A stretch of 64,000 nt of DNA from an uncultured Prevotellaceae bacterium (lineage in GTDB: Bacteria; Bacteroidota; Bacteroidia; Bacteroidales; Muribaculaceae), in assembly GCA_947169265.1 (NCBI GenBank), contig CAMVPC010000008.1, positions 1 through 64,000 on the forward strand. Reading direction: 5' to 3'. Both the position numbers and the translations under genes were made by a program. Under the pieces are notes generated by a model, which searched no databases, was not told where the DNA came from, and was given only the letters and a program-made list of their open reading frames with translations. The first letter of the stretch is position 1. Each line of letters starts with the position of its first letter. This document shows, in pieces, positions 33,822 to 43,836 of this stretch.

Positions 33822-33903
33822 GGTTATGGGTTAGCGGTTATAGGTTATAGAGAAACGACTAAATCAATTTATCCTCAATTAAATCACAATTAAACAATTA
33901 CTC

Positions 33904-34359
33904 ATGAACACACACTCACTTAAAATCAATGTCTCGCTCAGCGAGATACTGGATGCCGTGACGGCCGAAAGCGCCTGGCGGCACGCCCTCGACCCCACCG
34001 ACGTGTACCTCACCCGCGACCAGGCACCGCTCATCGGGCGCAAGGCTCGCCAGGCCTACAACGACCTGTGCGCGCGGTTGTCGGGCTACCTGGAGCTGAA
34101 CAGCTTCAATCCCAACGTAAACGACCAGTACATCGTGCTGTGGCTGCGGTTGCGGCAACGTCCGTCGTCGTGCCTGGGCGACGTGATGAAAGGCATCATC
34201 GTCGACGCCATCGCACAGTTTGCCCTGTCGAGTTTCTATGGTCGCCACGACAAGAAGAGCAAAGACGAGGACGTGTACCACCTGTCGTGGCGTCGCGCCT
34301 GCGCCCACATCGCGGTGTTGCTGGCGCGCGACGCCAACGGCCTGCCCTTGTTGCCGTGA
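33904..34359 (+). CDS. Unknown protein, 151 residues
   Basis: The soluble helical protein has no signal peptide. Segments include SLSEILDAVTAESAWRHAL, ARQAYNDLCARLSGYL and SFNPNVNDQYIVLWLRL. It ends in a helix, RRACAHIAVLLARDANG. I recognise no domain. It follows the basic protein at 33353 on the same strand and could share its transcript. The sequence before the ATG (AATTAAACAATTACTC) is A/T-rich, as usual for translation starts in this phylum. Confidence 0.55.
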   Translation: MNTHSLKINVSLSEILDAVTAESAWRHALDPTDVYLTRDQAPLIGRKARQAYNDLCARLSGYLELNSFNPNVNDQYIVLWLRLRQRPSSCLGDVMKGIIVDAIAQFALSSFYGRHDKKSKDEDVYHLSWRRACAHIAVLLARDANGLPLLP

Positions 34360-34505
34360 GCGTCACGAAGACGGCTGTCGCCACACGACAGCGCGGTTCG
34401 CGCGCATCGTGCGAGCAAGAAACGTCACCGGCAAAACGCATGATTTTGCCGGTGACCCTATATTTTTCGGCAAAATGTTTGTGTATGTAATTATTATTAG
34501 TTATT

Positions 34506-34536
34506 TTTGCAAGATATTGCAAGATTACTACCTTTT
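34506..34536 (+). promoter_or_regulatory. Promoter of the giant secreted protein gene
   Basis: TTTG (34506-34509), 19 nt, TACCTTTT (34529-34536) is one base off the -7 consensus. The leader would be about 135 nt. Confidence 0.55.
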
Positions 34537-34678
34537 TTAGCGTAATTTTATTACATAAACAAGCAATAAACGTGCAAGCCTAATGTTGTCTCACGGGTGC
34601 GACCTTGTCCCGATTAGAAAACATCAATTCCCAACGGAATTACATAATAACAATTCATTTATTCACAAATTTAACCCA

Positions 34679-37600
34679 ATGATTATGGCTAAACTACTTG
34701 ACAAATGGCTATCGCGCCTACTGATGGCGTTGATAGCGATGGCCGTGGGCGTGCCGCTGACGCATGCCACCGTCACGCTCACGCCGGGCGACGGCACAAC
34801 GTATAACACTAACCGCGAAGTCGTCATCACCATTCCCACCGGCGTGACCGTGACGGTGACCATCGACGGCGAGCCCGTGGAGGTGCTCAACAACGGCACC
34901 GACAGCTACATCGTGCTGCCTTACGGCAACAACGGCGGCGTGGAGGGACACACTGTGGTCGTGACGCCCAGCGAGGGCGATCCCGTCACCGCCACCTTCA
35001 CCTTCATGCCGAATCCCGGCAAGGAGACACACTGGACGACGGTGTGGGACGAGCCCGATCTGCTCACCTATAGCTCGAAGCCCTTCTTCTTTGGCGACCT
35101 GAATGATAAGGAGGTGCGCGCGATGAGCATCAAGCCCGCCGGCGAGAACGCCGCGAGCACCACCCACGTGGCTACCTATGAGACGGCAGCGGCGACGACC
35201 AACACCACGTTGACCGGTCGCTACGACGTGACGCTGCCTTACAACAGCACGGCCGACATGTACTCAATCACCAAAGTCGAAGGCGTGGACCACGGCTACC
35301 ACATCAAGTCGTTTATCACCGGCAAGTACCTTGTGTTCAACGGTACGCCCTATCTGCAAGACAGCGACGAGCCCGCCATCGTGTATATGCTCAGCAACCA
35401 CGAGGGCTTCTACGGCTTCCTCGACATGTATCCCCGCGAGGATGGCGTTGACCACTACGACGAAGGAGACCAGACCATCATGCGCGCCATCTACTACGAC
35501 GTGGATTACCGCAAGTTCATGGCCTACAACGAGGCCGAGGCGATGGCCCGCGAACACGACGGGCACTCCACCCGCATGGTGTATCTCTTCTACCAGACCG
35601 ACGAGAAACCCGCGGCTCCCGTCTTCAGCGAGCCCGAGGACGCCGCGTTGCGCTATGGCACCAGGGTGGAAATCACCAACTCGGCCACTTATAGCGACAA
35701 TTACTTGAGCGTTTACACAGCCGATACCACCGACCCGACGGTGCTGGGCGGCGCTTACCGCTTCAACTATAAGGACTTCATCGAAATTGAAGACCGCCAT
35801 GAGGGTTATAAGGGCAATGAGCCTTACATGACCGGCACCTTCCCCACGCTCGAGGGCACCCTCACACTGCGTGCCGTGAACGCTGTGGGCTACCTCTACA
35901 GCGACGAGACCACAGTACACTACAGCTGCATCCCGCAAGAGCCTTACAGCTTTGTGCAAGTGACGAGCGCCGACCAGCTCGTGGCCGGCAAGCGCTACCT
36001 TGTGGTGGCCACCACCCACGACAAGGACGGCGACTATCACAACATCATGGGCGCTCTCACGAGAGGTGAAGACGCACGATTCAACTCCGATGAATTTGAT
36101 ATTCCCGCAAGCGGCATCATCGACCTGGAACCGTGGTACTATCCCGAGCCTTATATCCTGGGTGGCAGTGCCGGCGCGTGGACCTTCACCGACAACACCT
36201 ACGGCAAATATGTGGGCGCGACGACCTACGAGATTCCCGGCACCGGAGGAATGACCCGCGTCGTTCCCGTGCTGAACGACAATACCGCCGCGCCGTTCAG
36301 TATCACGCTGAACAACGACAACACTGTGGTGCTTGACTTCGGCAGCGCTGTGGGGCAACTCACCTTGAACAGCAAGGGCGCGTTCATGTATGGCGACCCC
36401 GACGGCAACGACGACCTGCTTTACATGCGACTCTTTGTGGAGAAGCCCGCCGGCATGCCCGAACTCAGTCTTGCCGACGGCACCATCTACACCGTGTATA
36501 ACGGCAGCCAGACGAATGTGACCATCACGGCCACCGACGGCTCGAGCGCCGTGAGTTACCGTGTGAACGGCGGCGAGACGCAAACGGCATCAAGCCCCGC
36601 CACGGTGACGTTGCCCGAAATGAGCAACTACACGGGCGTGACCCTCGAGGCCTGGAGCGTGAACAACGGTGTCGAGAGCGCGCACGCCACGGCGACCTAT
36701 ACCTACGTAACGCCGATTACCGAGGAGATGGCCTACACGCGCTATCCCAACGACCTGAATCAGCCTTACACGTTGCTGGTTCCCGGGCGCGTGGTCACTA
36801 TCGGCGCCGACCCCAGTGCCGACGACAATCAGACGAACAAGTTCTTCTCGGCCGTTCCGGTGGGCAAGACCCACGGCGAGAGCGACCTGGTGAACGAGAA
36901 CGTCAATCCGGCTTCGCGCGGTGTGAGTGTGTACCAATTCTCAGGTTACAACCTCAAGACCATCAACACCCTGCCGGGCGCCACCTTCGACGAGTTCACG
37001 CTTGAGGAGGCCACCGGAGAAGACGCCTTCTACTTGCGTTCGCGCCATGTGAACGACAACAAAGAGACGCTGTACCTCCAGGTGACCTACAACGCGACCG
37101 CAGGCGAGGGACAACTGTCTTACGGCACCACGCCTCAAGCGCTCTACTTCAAGGGCAATAACGTGAATGAGCACTTGCTCATCAGCAATTACCCGCTTCC
37201 GGCCCAAGGCGAGAGCGACCCCTACAGCGGCACCCGCGCGACGCTCACCTTCAACGTCGACAGCCAGGAATATAGCGCCAACACCGGCCACAACATTTCG
37301 TTGCCCTGCCTCTATGTCAAGTCTCCGATACCCGGCCTGCCGACGCTCAATCCGAGCACCACGCAGCACATCAATCCCGAATCGGGCCAGAAGACCCAAG
37401 CCATGCACACCGGCACCGGAGGCGCCTATGTGGTGTATCTCACCCAAGAGGAATATGACCAATTGGTGGCCACGCTCATGAGCGAGGACCGCATCGACGC
37501 GTCGTGCTACCACATCTCGGCCTCGAGCAGCGAGTATGTCAACGTGCCCACCGACAAGAGCACGAAGTACTATGTGGCGAGCGTGAGCGAGTTTGGTATC

Positions 37601-39691
37601 ATGAGCGACATGATCACTGTGGAATACCTCTACACCGACGTGGTGGTGCCCATGCCCACGTTCGACCCGGCACCCGGCAACTATCGCGGCGACTACCTCG
37701 ACATCTCCATCGTGAAGGCCGAGGGCCACGAGAACGACCGCGTGTTCTTCACCGTGGGTAAGAACCGCATGCCCGACGACCCGACGAGTAGCGACCGCGA
37801 GTACACCGGCCACAAGTTCCGCGTCAACGACGGCATAGTCGTTGTCAAAGCCGTGGCCATGGACGCCCAGGGCAACATGAGCGCGGTGAACACCGGTTAC
37901 TACAACCTGCGTGAGGACCAGCCCTTCGACTTCCGCCGCGCCAACAGCTTGGCCGACCTGGTCCCGGGCCGCGAGTTCATCTTCGTGTATGAGAACAGCG
38001 ACGACATCTATCCCAATTACTACAACGGCTATCCCGAGGACTATAACGACTATGGCGCGATGCTCGCCACGCCCGACCAGGGTCAGCGCGGCCGCATGCC
38101 CTCGACCCGCTTCGATTACGAAACCTTCATGATGGACATCGTGAACGGCAACCTGCTCATTGTCTCGAAGGAGGAAGGCCTCGTCGACATGGTCAACAAG
38201 GACGTGTCGGTCTTCGAGCTGGGAAAGGTCGATGACAAGTACACGTTCTTCGACTTCAACAACGAGAAGTTCCTGGCCAGCCCCGCCGCCGGCAACGGCA
38301 TCGCCCTTGTCGACGACGCGGCCACCGATGCACGCGCGCAATTCGCCATCGCCATTGACGCCACGACCCACGCGGCCGACATGAGCGCCGACGGCGAAAT
38401 AGGTATTGCCTACGACCTCGCGAACGAGAAGTTCGGCTTCTTCGCCAAGGACAGCCAAAAGCGTATCGCCCTCTACTACCGCGAGCGCAACCACATGACG
38501 CTGGCCGAATTCAAGGAGCTTGACGTGGAAGGCGAGAAAGATGACAACGGCAACGTGACACGCACCGTTGTCATCAACGAGCCGCTCACCGTGGCCTATG
38601 TGGCCGACGCCAAGGAGCCCATCGACGGCATAGGCGCCGGATACCTGGTGCTCACCGACAACAGCGCCTCGACCGACCGCTTCGTCACGCCCGCCGACGG
38701 ACAGAAAGACTTCCTCATCAAGGGTGTGGGCAGCTACTTCCCGCAAAACACCGTGGAGCAGAAGAACTACACGCAAAAGAACTGGCTCCTCGTTGAGCTT
38801 GTCGTGGGCGGCGAACCGCTGAGCGAGCGCTACAAGGTGGGCGACGTGATCAAGGCCAATACCGTGAGCGGTATGGCTTACCACTCGCTGCCCATGGTAC
38901 TGGCCTTCAACAGCACGCTGCAACCGCAAGTCGACACCGAGGCCGAGCGGCAAACGGTGGTCTACAACACCTATGCTCCGGGTAACTTCAACGACGAGAA
39001 CCTGAACCTCGACGACAAGGTGTCGACGGCCACGCAGTACTTCACGATGTCGCCCAAGCGCTTCGAGGTGGCCCACATCACCTATGCCGTGTATAAGAAC
39101 AGCCCGGCTCCCGGCATGTATAGCAAGGATGGCGAAGATGCCGCCGGCAGCTTCTATGTGAACCTCGACGGCAACATCGCCAACGGCCGCTACGGCACGG
39201 GCGAGGGCCAGGCGTTCACGAGCACGACGACGACCGCCGACGTGTTCTCGAGCGCTGACGACGGCAAGGCCTACGAATTTGTGGGTATCGTCTTCCCCAA
39301 CGACGGTTGGGACGAGGATGGCGACGACGGCTACGACGACGACTTCGAGGTGGTTTACGACATCGACACCGACAATCCCGTGCTTCCCTCGCACGCGCCG
39401 CGCAACCCGTTCAAGGTGCGCAGCCTCGCCAGGGAGAAGAGCACACCGGCCAATGTCGAGCCTAACGGCACGCTGTCGGTGCTCATCCTCGACATCGACG
39501 CCACCGACAATGAGGACTCGAGCGTCATCACCGGCATCGAGGACATCATCAACGGCGCGTCCACTACCGTGAAGGCCGTGCGCTACTACAACGCCGCCGG
39601 CATGGAGAGCGACAAGCCGTTTGAGGGCGTGAACATCATCGTCACCGAGATGACTGATGGCAGCCGCATCGTGAACAAGGAACTCAAATAA
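34679..39691 (+). CDS. Giant secreted acidic protein with chitobiase-like repeats and T9SS-type tail
   Basis: This 1670-residue protein has a signal peptide ending THA/TVT. It is rich in Asp, Glu, Gly, Thr and Tyr and seems built of repeating beta-sandwich units. Several read like chitobiase C-terminal or FN3-like domains (PGDGTTYNTNREVVITIP near the start; VTITATDGSSAVSYRVNGG; PAPGNYRGDYLDISIVKAEG). Long segments between them have no assigned family. The C-terminus TGIEDIINGASTTVKAVRYYN, then AAGMESDKPFEGVNIIVTEM, DGSRIVNKELK, closely matches the end of the amylase and is a T9SS sorting-tail variant. It is probably displayed on the surface; its function is unknown. The ATG at 34679 is chosen as it starts the signal peptide; 34685 is an alternative. 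Confidence 0.78.
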   Translation: MIMAKLLDKWLSRLLMALIAMAVGVPLTHATVTLTPGDGTTYNTNREVVITIPTGVTVTVTIDGEPVEVLNNGTDSYIVLPYGNNGGVEGHTVVVTPSEGDPVTATFTFMPNPGKETHWTTVWDEPDLLTYSSKPFFFGDLNDKEVRAMSIKPAGENAASTTHVATYETAAATTNTTLTGRYDVTLPYNSTADMYSITKVEGVDHGYHIKSFITGKYLVFNGTPYLQDSDEPAIVYMLSNHEGFYGFLDMYPREDGVDHYDEGDQTIMRAIYYDVDYRKFMAYNEAEAMAREHDGHSTRMVYLFYQTDEKPAAPVFSEPEDAALRYGTRVEITNSATYSDNYLSVYTADTTDPTVLGGAYRFNYKDFIEIEDRHEGYKGNEPYMTGTFPTLEGTLTLRAVNAVGYLYSDETTVHYSCIPQEPYSFVQVTSADQLVAGKRYLVVATTHDKDGDYHNIMGALTRGEDARFNSDEFDIPASGIIDLEPWYYPEPYILGGSAGAWTFTDNTYGKYVGATTYEIPGTGGMTRVVPVLNDNTAAPFSITLNNDNTVVLDFGSAVGQLTLNSKGAFMYGDPDGNDDLLYMRLFVEKPAGMPELSLADGTIYTVYNGSQTNVTITATDGSSAVSYRVNGGETQTASSPATVTLPEMSNYTGVTLEAWSVNNGVESAHATATYTYVTPITEEMAYTRYPNDLNQPYTLLVPGRVVTIGADPSADDNQTNKFFSAVPVGKTHGESDLVNENVNPASRGVSVYQFSGYNLKTINTLPGATFDEFTLEEATGEDAFYLRSRHVNDNKETLYLQVTYNATAGEGQLSYGTTPQALYFKGNNVNEHLLISNYPLPAQGESDPYSGTRATLTFNVDSQEYSANTGHNISLPCLYVKSPIPGLPTLNPSTTQHINPESGQKTQAMHTGTGGAYVVYLTQEEYDQLVATLMSEDRIDASCYHISASSSEYVNVPTDKSTKYYVASVSEFGIMSDMITVEYLYTDVVVPMPTFDPAPGNYRGDYLDISIVKAEGHENDRVFFTVGKNRMPDDPTSSDREYTGHKFRVNDGIVVVKAVAMDAQGNMSAVNTGYYNLREDQPFDFRRANSLADLVPGREFIFVYENSDDIYPNYYNGYPEDYNDYGAMLATPDQGQRGRMPSTRFDYETFMMDIVNGNLLIVSKEEGLVDMVNKDVSVFELGKVDDKYTFFDFNNEKFLASPAAGNGIALVDDAATDARAQFAIAIDATTHAADMSADGEIGIAYDLANEKFGFFAKDSQKRIALYYRERNHMTLAEFKELDVEGEKDDNGNVTRTVVINEPLTVAYVADAKEPIDGIGAGYLVLTDNSASTDRFVTPADGQKDFLIKGVGSYFPQNTVEQKNYTQKNWLLVELVVGGEPLSERYKVGDVIKANTVSGMAYHSLPMVLAFNSTLQPQVDTEAERQTVVYNTYAPGNFNDENLNLDDKVSTATQYFTMSPKRFEVAHITYAVYKNSPAPGMYSKDGEDAAGSFYVNLDGNIANGRYGTGEGQAFTSTTTTADVFSSADDGKAYEFVGIVFPNDGWDEDGDDGYDDDFEVVYDIDTDNPVLPSHAPRNPFKVRSLAREKSTPANVEPNGTLSVLILDIDATDNEDSSVITGIEDIINGASTTVKAVRYYNAAGMESDKPFEGVNIIVTEMTDGSRIVNKELK

Positions 39692-39723
39692 CCCCACAGG
39701 GACCGCATCCGGTCTCCACAGCG

Positions 39724-39755
39724 AAAAACCCGGGCCTCGCGAGGTCCGGGTTTTT
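39724..39755 (+). terminator. Intrinsic terminator (probably bidirectional)
   Basis: A 15-bp stem, AAAAACCCGGGCCTC / GAGGTCCGGGTTTTT, with a 2-nt loop has a T-run on both strands. It ends the giant-protein gene and may also serve the convergent gene at 39801. Confidence 0.88.
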
Positions 39756-39800
39756 CTTGTCTTGTTGCCCCCTTGCGGGGTGTGTGAGTGATGTCGCTTT

Positions 39801-41264
39801 TTACAGGCCGAAGGAGAGCGACGTGTAGTAGCGGCCGTTGTTGAAGGTGAGGCCCAGGTTGACGAAGCCTATTCCGTCGCCGCCGTACCATGAGAACTGT
39901 CCGGCCATTCCGGTGCGTCGCAGCGGCGTGCCATAGTAGGCGCACAGGTCGTGATAGAGCCGGTTGAATCGCACACGGTCGTCGTAGTAGTTGGAGTAAG
40001 TGAACTGCACGTAGGCCAGTCCGTTGCTGTCATACTGCATCATCACATCGGGCCAGGTGTAGTCGAGCATGGGCACGTCACGCAGGTAAACGATGTTGTC
40101 GTAGTAGCCGTCAATCTCGTAACCGTTGTAGTACAAGAAGTTGAGCGCGTCGCCAAAACGGGTGCCGAATTCCAGGCCGAGGACGCCACTGATGATGGGT
40201 GCCGAGGCGTAGATGGTGTAGCCGTAAGGACGATAAGGACGATAGTACCACAGACTCACCGGGCGGTAGGGACGATGGGGAGGACGCACGGGGTGACGCC
40301 AGCTCCAGTCGTTGCGCGAATAGTGGTGGAAGAAGCGGTCGTCGTGGTGACGGGGACGCATGTTGTGGTTGTAGCGATAGCGGTCGTAGTCGGGACGGGG
40401 TCCGCCGTGGTTCACGCCGCCGTTGTGCGGACGAGTGCCACCGCCGTAGTGGTTGCCGTTGTGGTTGCCGTTGTGGCCGCCGCTGTGACCGCCGCGATAG
40501 TTGTCGCCGGGACGGCGTCCACCGTTGTCACCGCCACCGTTGTGGTAGCCGTTACCGTTGTGGTTGTGGCCGTTGTTATAGCCGCCACCGTTATCGGGAC
40601 GGTTTCCGTTGTCGCCGCCACCGGGGCGGGTACCGTTGTCGCCGCCACCGGGGCGGGTACCGTTGCCATCACGGCCGGGCCGGGTGGTGTTGTTATCGTT
40701 ATAGTCGCGTTTGCGCTCGCCGCGTTCTTCGCGCGTCATGTCATTAGGCACGCGTGTGGGCGTGGGTCGGTCACCGGTATAGCGCGTTCCATTCGACGAC
40801 CGATTGCCGGGCCAGTGGCTGGCCTCGCCGCCGCGACGATTATCGCCACCTTGTGGACGGTTGTCGGCGGTCGACGACGACCGGCGGGTGTAGCCGCCAC
40901 TCGACGTGGTGGTGGAACGACGCTCGTAGTCACCATATTGCCGACGGTCACCGGCGGGCGTGGGCGACGACGAGCGGCGCTCGTAGTTGCCGCTTGACTG
41001 CGGACGGCTACTCGAGGGCGACGGCGACGACGAGCGGCGCTCGTAGTTGCCGCTTGACTGCGGACGGCTGCTCGAGGGCGACGGTGCCGACGAACGGCGC
41101 TCGTAGTTGCCGCTTGACTGCGGACGGCTGCCGCGCGGACTGGTGGTTTGAGCCGACGACGCGTGCCCCGAGGGCCTGCGTCCTTGTGCTTGCGCTTGAA
41201 CGGCAGTTGTGAGGCCGGTCATGAGTAATGCGCCTGCGATGATGTTAAAAACTGTCCTTTTCAT
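39801..41264 (-). CDS. Secreted low-complexity Arg/Ser/Gly/Asn-rich protein
   Basis: The 487-residue protein has a signal peptide ending at VQA/QAQG or AQA/QG, again leaving Gln. Residues about 45-105 hold three 20-residue repeats (SSRPQSSGNYERRSS plus a PSPS-type linker), encoded by a 60-bp tandem DNA repeat around 40960-41135. Next come Arg/Ser/Thr stretches, a Gly/Asn/His/Arg-rich zone (about 200-300) and a folded C-terminal domain rich in Tyr (about 320-487). The disordered, His-rich and basic part could bind metal, polysaccharide or nucleic acid; this is inference. Array length is likely to vary. No family was recognised. Confidence 0.65.
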   Translation of the reverse strand: MKRTVFNIIAGALLMTGLTTAVQAQAQGRRPSGHASSAQTTSPRGSRPQSSGNYERRSSAPSPSSSRPQSSGNYERRSSSPSPSSSRPQSSGNYERRSSSPTPAGDRRQYGDYERRSTTTSSGGYTRRSSSTADNRPQGGDNRRGGEASHWPGNRSSNGTRYTGDRPTPTRVPNDMTREERGERKRDYNDNNTTRPGRDGNGTRPGGGDNGTRPGGGDNGNRPDNGGGYNNGHNHNGNGYHNGGGDNGGRRPGDNYRGGHSGGHNGNHNGNHYGGGTRPHNGGVNHGGPRPDYDRYRYNHNMRPRHHDDRFFHHYSRNDWSWRHPVRPPHRPYRPVSLWYYRPYRPYGYTIYASAPIISGVLGLEFGTRFGDALNFLYYNGYEIDGYYDNIVYLRDVPMLDYTWPDVMMQYDSNGLAYVQFTYSNYYDDRVRFNRLYHDLCAYYGTPLRRTGMAGQFSWYGGDGIGFVNLGLTFNNGRYYTSLSFGL

Positions 41265-41466
41265 AACGCTGATATTTTTAAATGGTGAAACATTTATGGT
41301 TTTTTCGCTATTTCAAGTTGGCCCGCCGAGGCGGGTTTGTTAATATGACCCCACGCGCAACCTTAGGTTTAATGGACATTGAGGCCCTATTGCCACCAAA
41401 TAGCCATTCGCCGCTATTTTCACGACCAACGGGCACATTTCGTCTATTTACTGCAAGGGTTGCCCC

Positions 41467-43836
41467 CTACCTTTTTACGTCAGGTTGCTGCTTGATAGTG
41501 GGTGATATTGTGGTTTTTGGGCCCGATATCGTTCCTTTTGCGGTCCCCGACGAGGAGGACGGAGGTGTGGTGGGAGTCGTGGTTTTGCCGCCTGGCGACT
41601 TGGGGGTATCGCCGGCGACGGGTTTGAGTTTGGTGTCGGGGAGTTTGATGTCGGCCTTGTTTTTTTCCTTGTCCTTCTCCTTCTCTTTATCTTTTTCCTT
41701 TTCTTTCTCTTCGAGTTTCGAGACGTCGGCCTTGTTCTTGTCGTCGCCGGCGGGCGCGGCAGTCGTGGGCGCGGGCGCGGCGATACTGTCGGTGGGAGCC
41801 GCCACGGTGTCGGTGGCTTCAGTTTCCTCTTCTTCCTCTTCTTCCTCCTCCTCGCCGTAGGTCTGGTAATAATTGGTGGTGAGGACCTGGAACTCGGTTC
41901 GCCGGTTAATTTGGTCGGCGGCGGCTTTGTTCTCGCGCGAGAGGGTGTCGATATAGGCCTCGGTGAGGGTGTCGCCCTCGGCAAACTGCGGGTAGAGACG
42001 CGCGATGCGCTTTGTCACCACTTTGGGTCGCGACTTGCCGTAGCCCTTGCTGGTGAGGCGCTCGCGGTCGATACCGTGAGCGATGAGGTAGTCGACAACG
42101 CTCTTGGCGCGGCGCTCGCTAAGTCCCAAGTTGTATTGTTGCGAGCCGATGCGGTCGGTGTGCGCGGCCATTTCGATAGTGACGTAAGGATTGTCGTTGA
42201 GCACCTGTACCATCGAGTCGAGCGCGGCCTTCGATTCGGGCCTTAGTGTGGCTTTGTTGAAATCGTAGAAGATGTTTTCAATCACCTGAGGTTTGGTCAT
42301 GGCGGCCAAGATGAAGTCGACGTTATACTCAGCGTCCTCCTCCTCGATGTCGCTGGTGAACTGTTGCTTGCCGTTGAGGTAACCGTTGGCGCCGGCGAGC
42401 ATCACATAGCTCACACCGCGCTGCAGGTCGAAGCGGAAGGAGCCGTCGGGCTTGGCTACGGCCTTTTGGTTGCTGCCGTCGTTGCCCACGATGCGAATGA
42501 TGGCATTGGGCACCGGTTCCTCGTCCTTGTCGAGGACATATCCGCTAATCCAAATCTTGAGGTCGGGCTTGACGAAACTGTAGATGTGGTCATAGCCGCG
42601 GGCGTCCTTGCGGTTGCTCGAGAAGTATCCGCCCTCGGTGAGCGTGGGGTCGAAGGTGATGCCAAAGTCGTCGGCGCTCGAGTTGATGGGCGAGCCCATG
42701 TTCTCGATGAGCCATTTGCCCGATGGTTGCAGGCGCGCGCGGAACAGGTCGAGGCCGCCAAAGCCGGCGTGCCCGTCGCTGGCGAAGTAGAGCGTGCTGT
42801 CGTCGCGGCAGTAGGGGAAACGCTCATCGCCCGGTGTGTTGATTTGGTCGCCCAGGTTCTCGAGCGTGCCGTGTCCGTCCTTGATCATGACGCGCCACAG
42901 GTCTTTGCCGCCCTGTCCGCCGGGCATATCGCTCGAGAAGTAAAGCCACTGCCCGTCGGCGCTCACGGCGGGGTCGTCGTAGGCGCTGACGGTGTCGGCG
43001 GTAATCTCGAATTTGTTGGCGGCGCTCCATTTGGCCTCGCTGCGGTTGCTGGTAACGATTTCCACGCTGGTGGGCGAGGTGGGCTTGCGCACGGCGCGTG
43101 CCAGGTACATCATCGAGCCATCGGGGGTGAACGTGGTGATACCTTCGTCCCACTCGGTGTTGAGTTCTCCCTCGACAGGTGCCGGACGGCTCCACTTGCC
43201 TTTCTCGTCTTTTTTCGAGAAAAAGACGTCGCTGCGCTTGGTGCCGGTGATTTCGCTCTTATTGAGTCCCATCGCCTTCTCGTTGCTCGACGTGAAGTAG
43301 AGCACTTCGCCGTTGGCGTCGCCAAACATGGGGCAGAAGTCGGCCCGTCGCGAGTTGAACATCTTGGCCACTTTCACCACGTAGCGCGAGCCTTCCTCCT
43401 TCCACTTGGGAGCCATCTGGCAGGCACGCAGTCCCTGCAGCGCGCGCCAGTCGCCGGGCGCGGTGTCGAGGTAGGCCTTATAATTCTCGGCGGCCTCCTT
43501 GTAGTGTCCCTCCATTTGCTGCGCGCGTGCCAGGTAGAAGGGTGTGATGCTGTCTTCGTAGCCATAGCGCATGGCGTTCTGGTAGGCGGCTGTAGCGCGT
43601 CCGCTCTGGTTGAGGTGTCGGTAACACTCGCCGAGCATGAAAGCCACTTCTCCCCGCAGCTCGCGGTCCTCGCGGCTGTCGAGTTTATTGTATATCTTGC
43701 GGTAGACGATGGCGGCGTCGTTATATTCACCGCGCTCGTACTTCTCATCGGCATCCTTGAGCTTGGGGCCCTTGCACGAAGCGGCGAAAAATGCCGTCGC
43801 CACGCACGCCATCACCACATAAATCAGTTTTCTCAT
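41467..43836 (-). CDS. porE: T9SS peptidoglycan-binding lipoprotein PorE
   Basis: The 789-residue lipoprotein (AASCKGPK lipobox) has the PorE order of domains. TPR-like repeats lie at about 25-140. A PD40/beta-propeller follows (about 150-430, with repeated LYFTSSN, LYFSSDMPGG, LYFASDGHAGFGG, YFSSNR). A carboxypeptidase-regulatory-like domain (ISGYVLDKDEEPVPNAIIRI) is next. The OmpA C-terminal domain (FYDFNKATLRPESKAALDSM ... HTDRIGSQQYNLGLSERRAKSVVDYL) binds peptidoglycan. PorE anchors the type IX machinery to the cell wall. Beyond the OmpA domain is an odd tail: about ten Glu, then a Pro/Ala/Thr stretch, a KEKEKDKEKEKD-type segment and a Ser/Thr/Lys end. The ATG at 43836 gives the normal signal. 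Confidence 0.85.
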   Translation of the reverse strand: MRKLIYVVMACVATAFFAASCKGPKLKDADEKYERGEYNDAAIVYRKIYNKLDSREDRELRGEVAFMLGECYRHLNQSGRATAAYQNAMRYGYEDSITPFYLARAQQMEGHYKEAAENYKAYLDTAPGDWRALQGLRACQMAPKWKEEGSRYVVKVAKMFNSRRADFCPMFGDANGEVLYFTSSNEKAMGLNKSEITGTKRSDVFFSKKDEKGKWSRPAPVEGELNTEWDEGITTFTPDGSMMYLARAVRKPTSPTSVEIVTSNRSEAKWSAANKFEITADTVSAYDDPAVSADGQWLYFSSDMPGGQGGKDLWRVMIKDGHGTLENLGDQINTPGDERFPYCRDDSTLYFASDGHAGFGGLDLFRARLQPSGKWLIENMGSPINSSADDFGITFDPTLTEGGYFSSNRKDARGYDHIYSFVKPDLKIWISGYVLDKDEEPVPNAIIRIVGNDGSNQKAVAKPDGSFRFDLQRGVSYVMLAGANGYLNGKQQFTSDIEEEDAEYNVDFILAAMTKPQVIENIFYDFNKATLRPESKAALDSMVQVLNDNPYVTIEMAAHTDRIGSQQYNLGLSERRAKSVVDYLIAHGIDRERLTSKGYGKSRPKVVTKRIARLYPQFAEGDTLTEAYIDTLSRENKAAADQINRRTEFQVLTTNYYQTYGEEEEEEEEEETEATDTVAAPTDSIAAPAPTTAAPAGDDKNKADVSKLEEKEKEKDKEKEKDKEKNKADIKLPDTKLKPVAGDTPKSPGGKTTTPTTPPSSSSGTAKGTISGPKTTISPTIKQQPDVKR

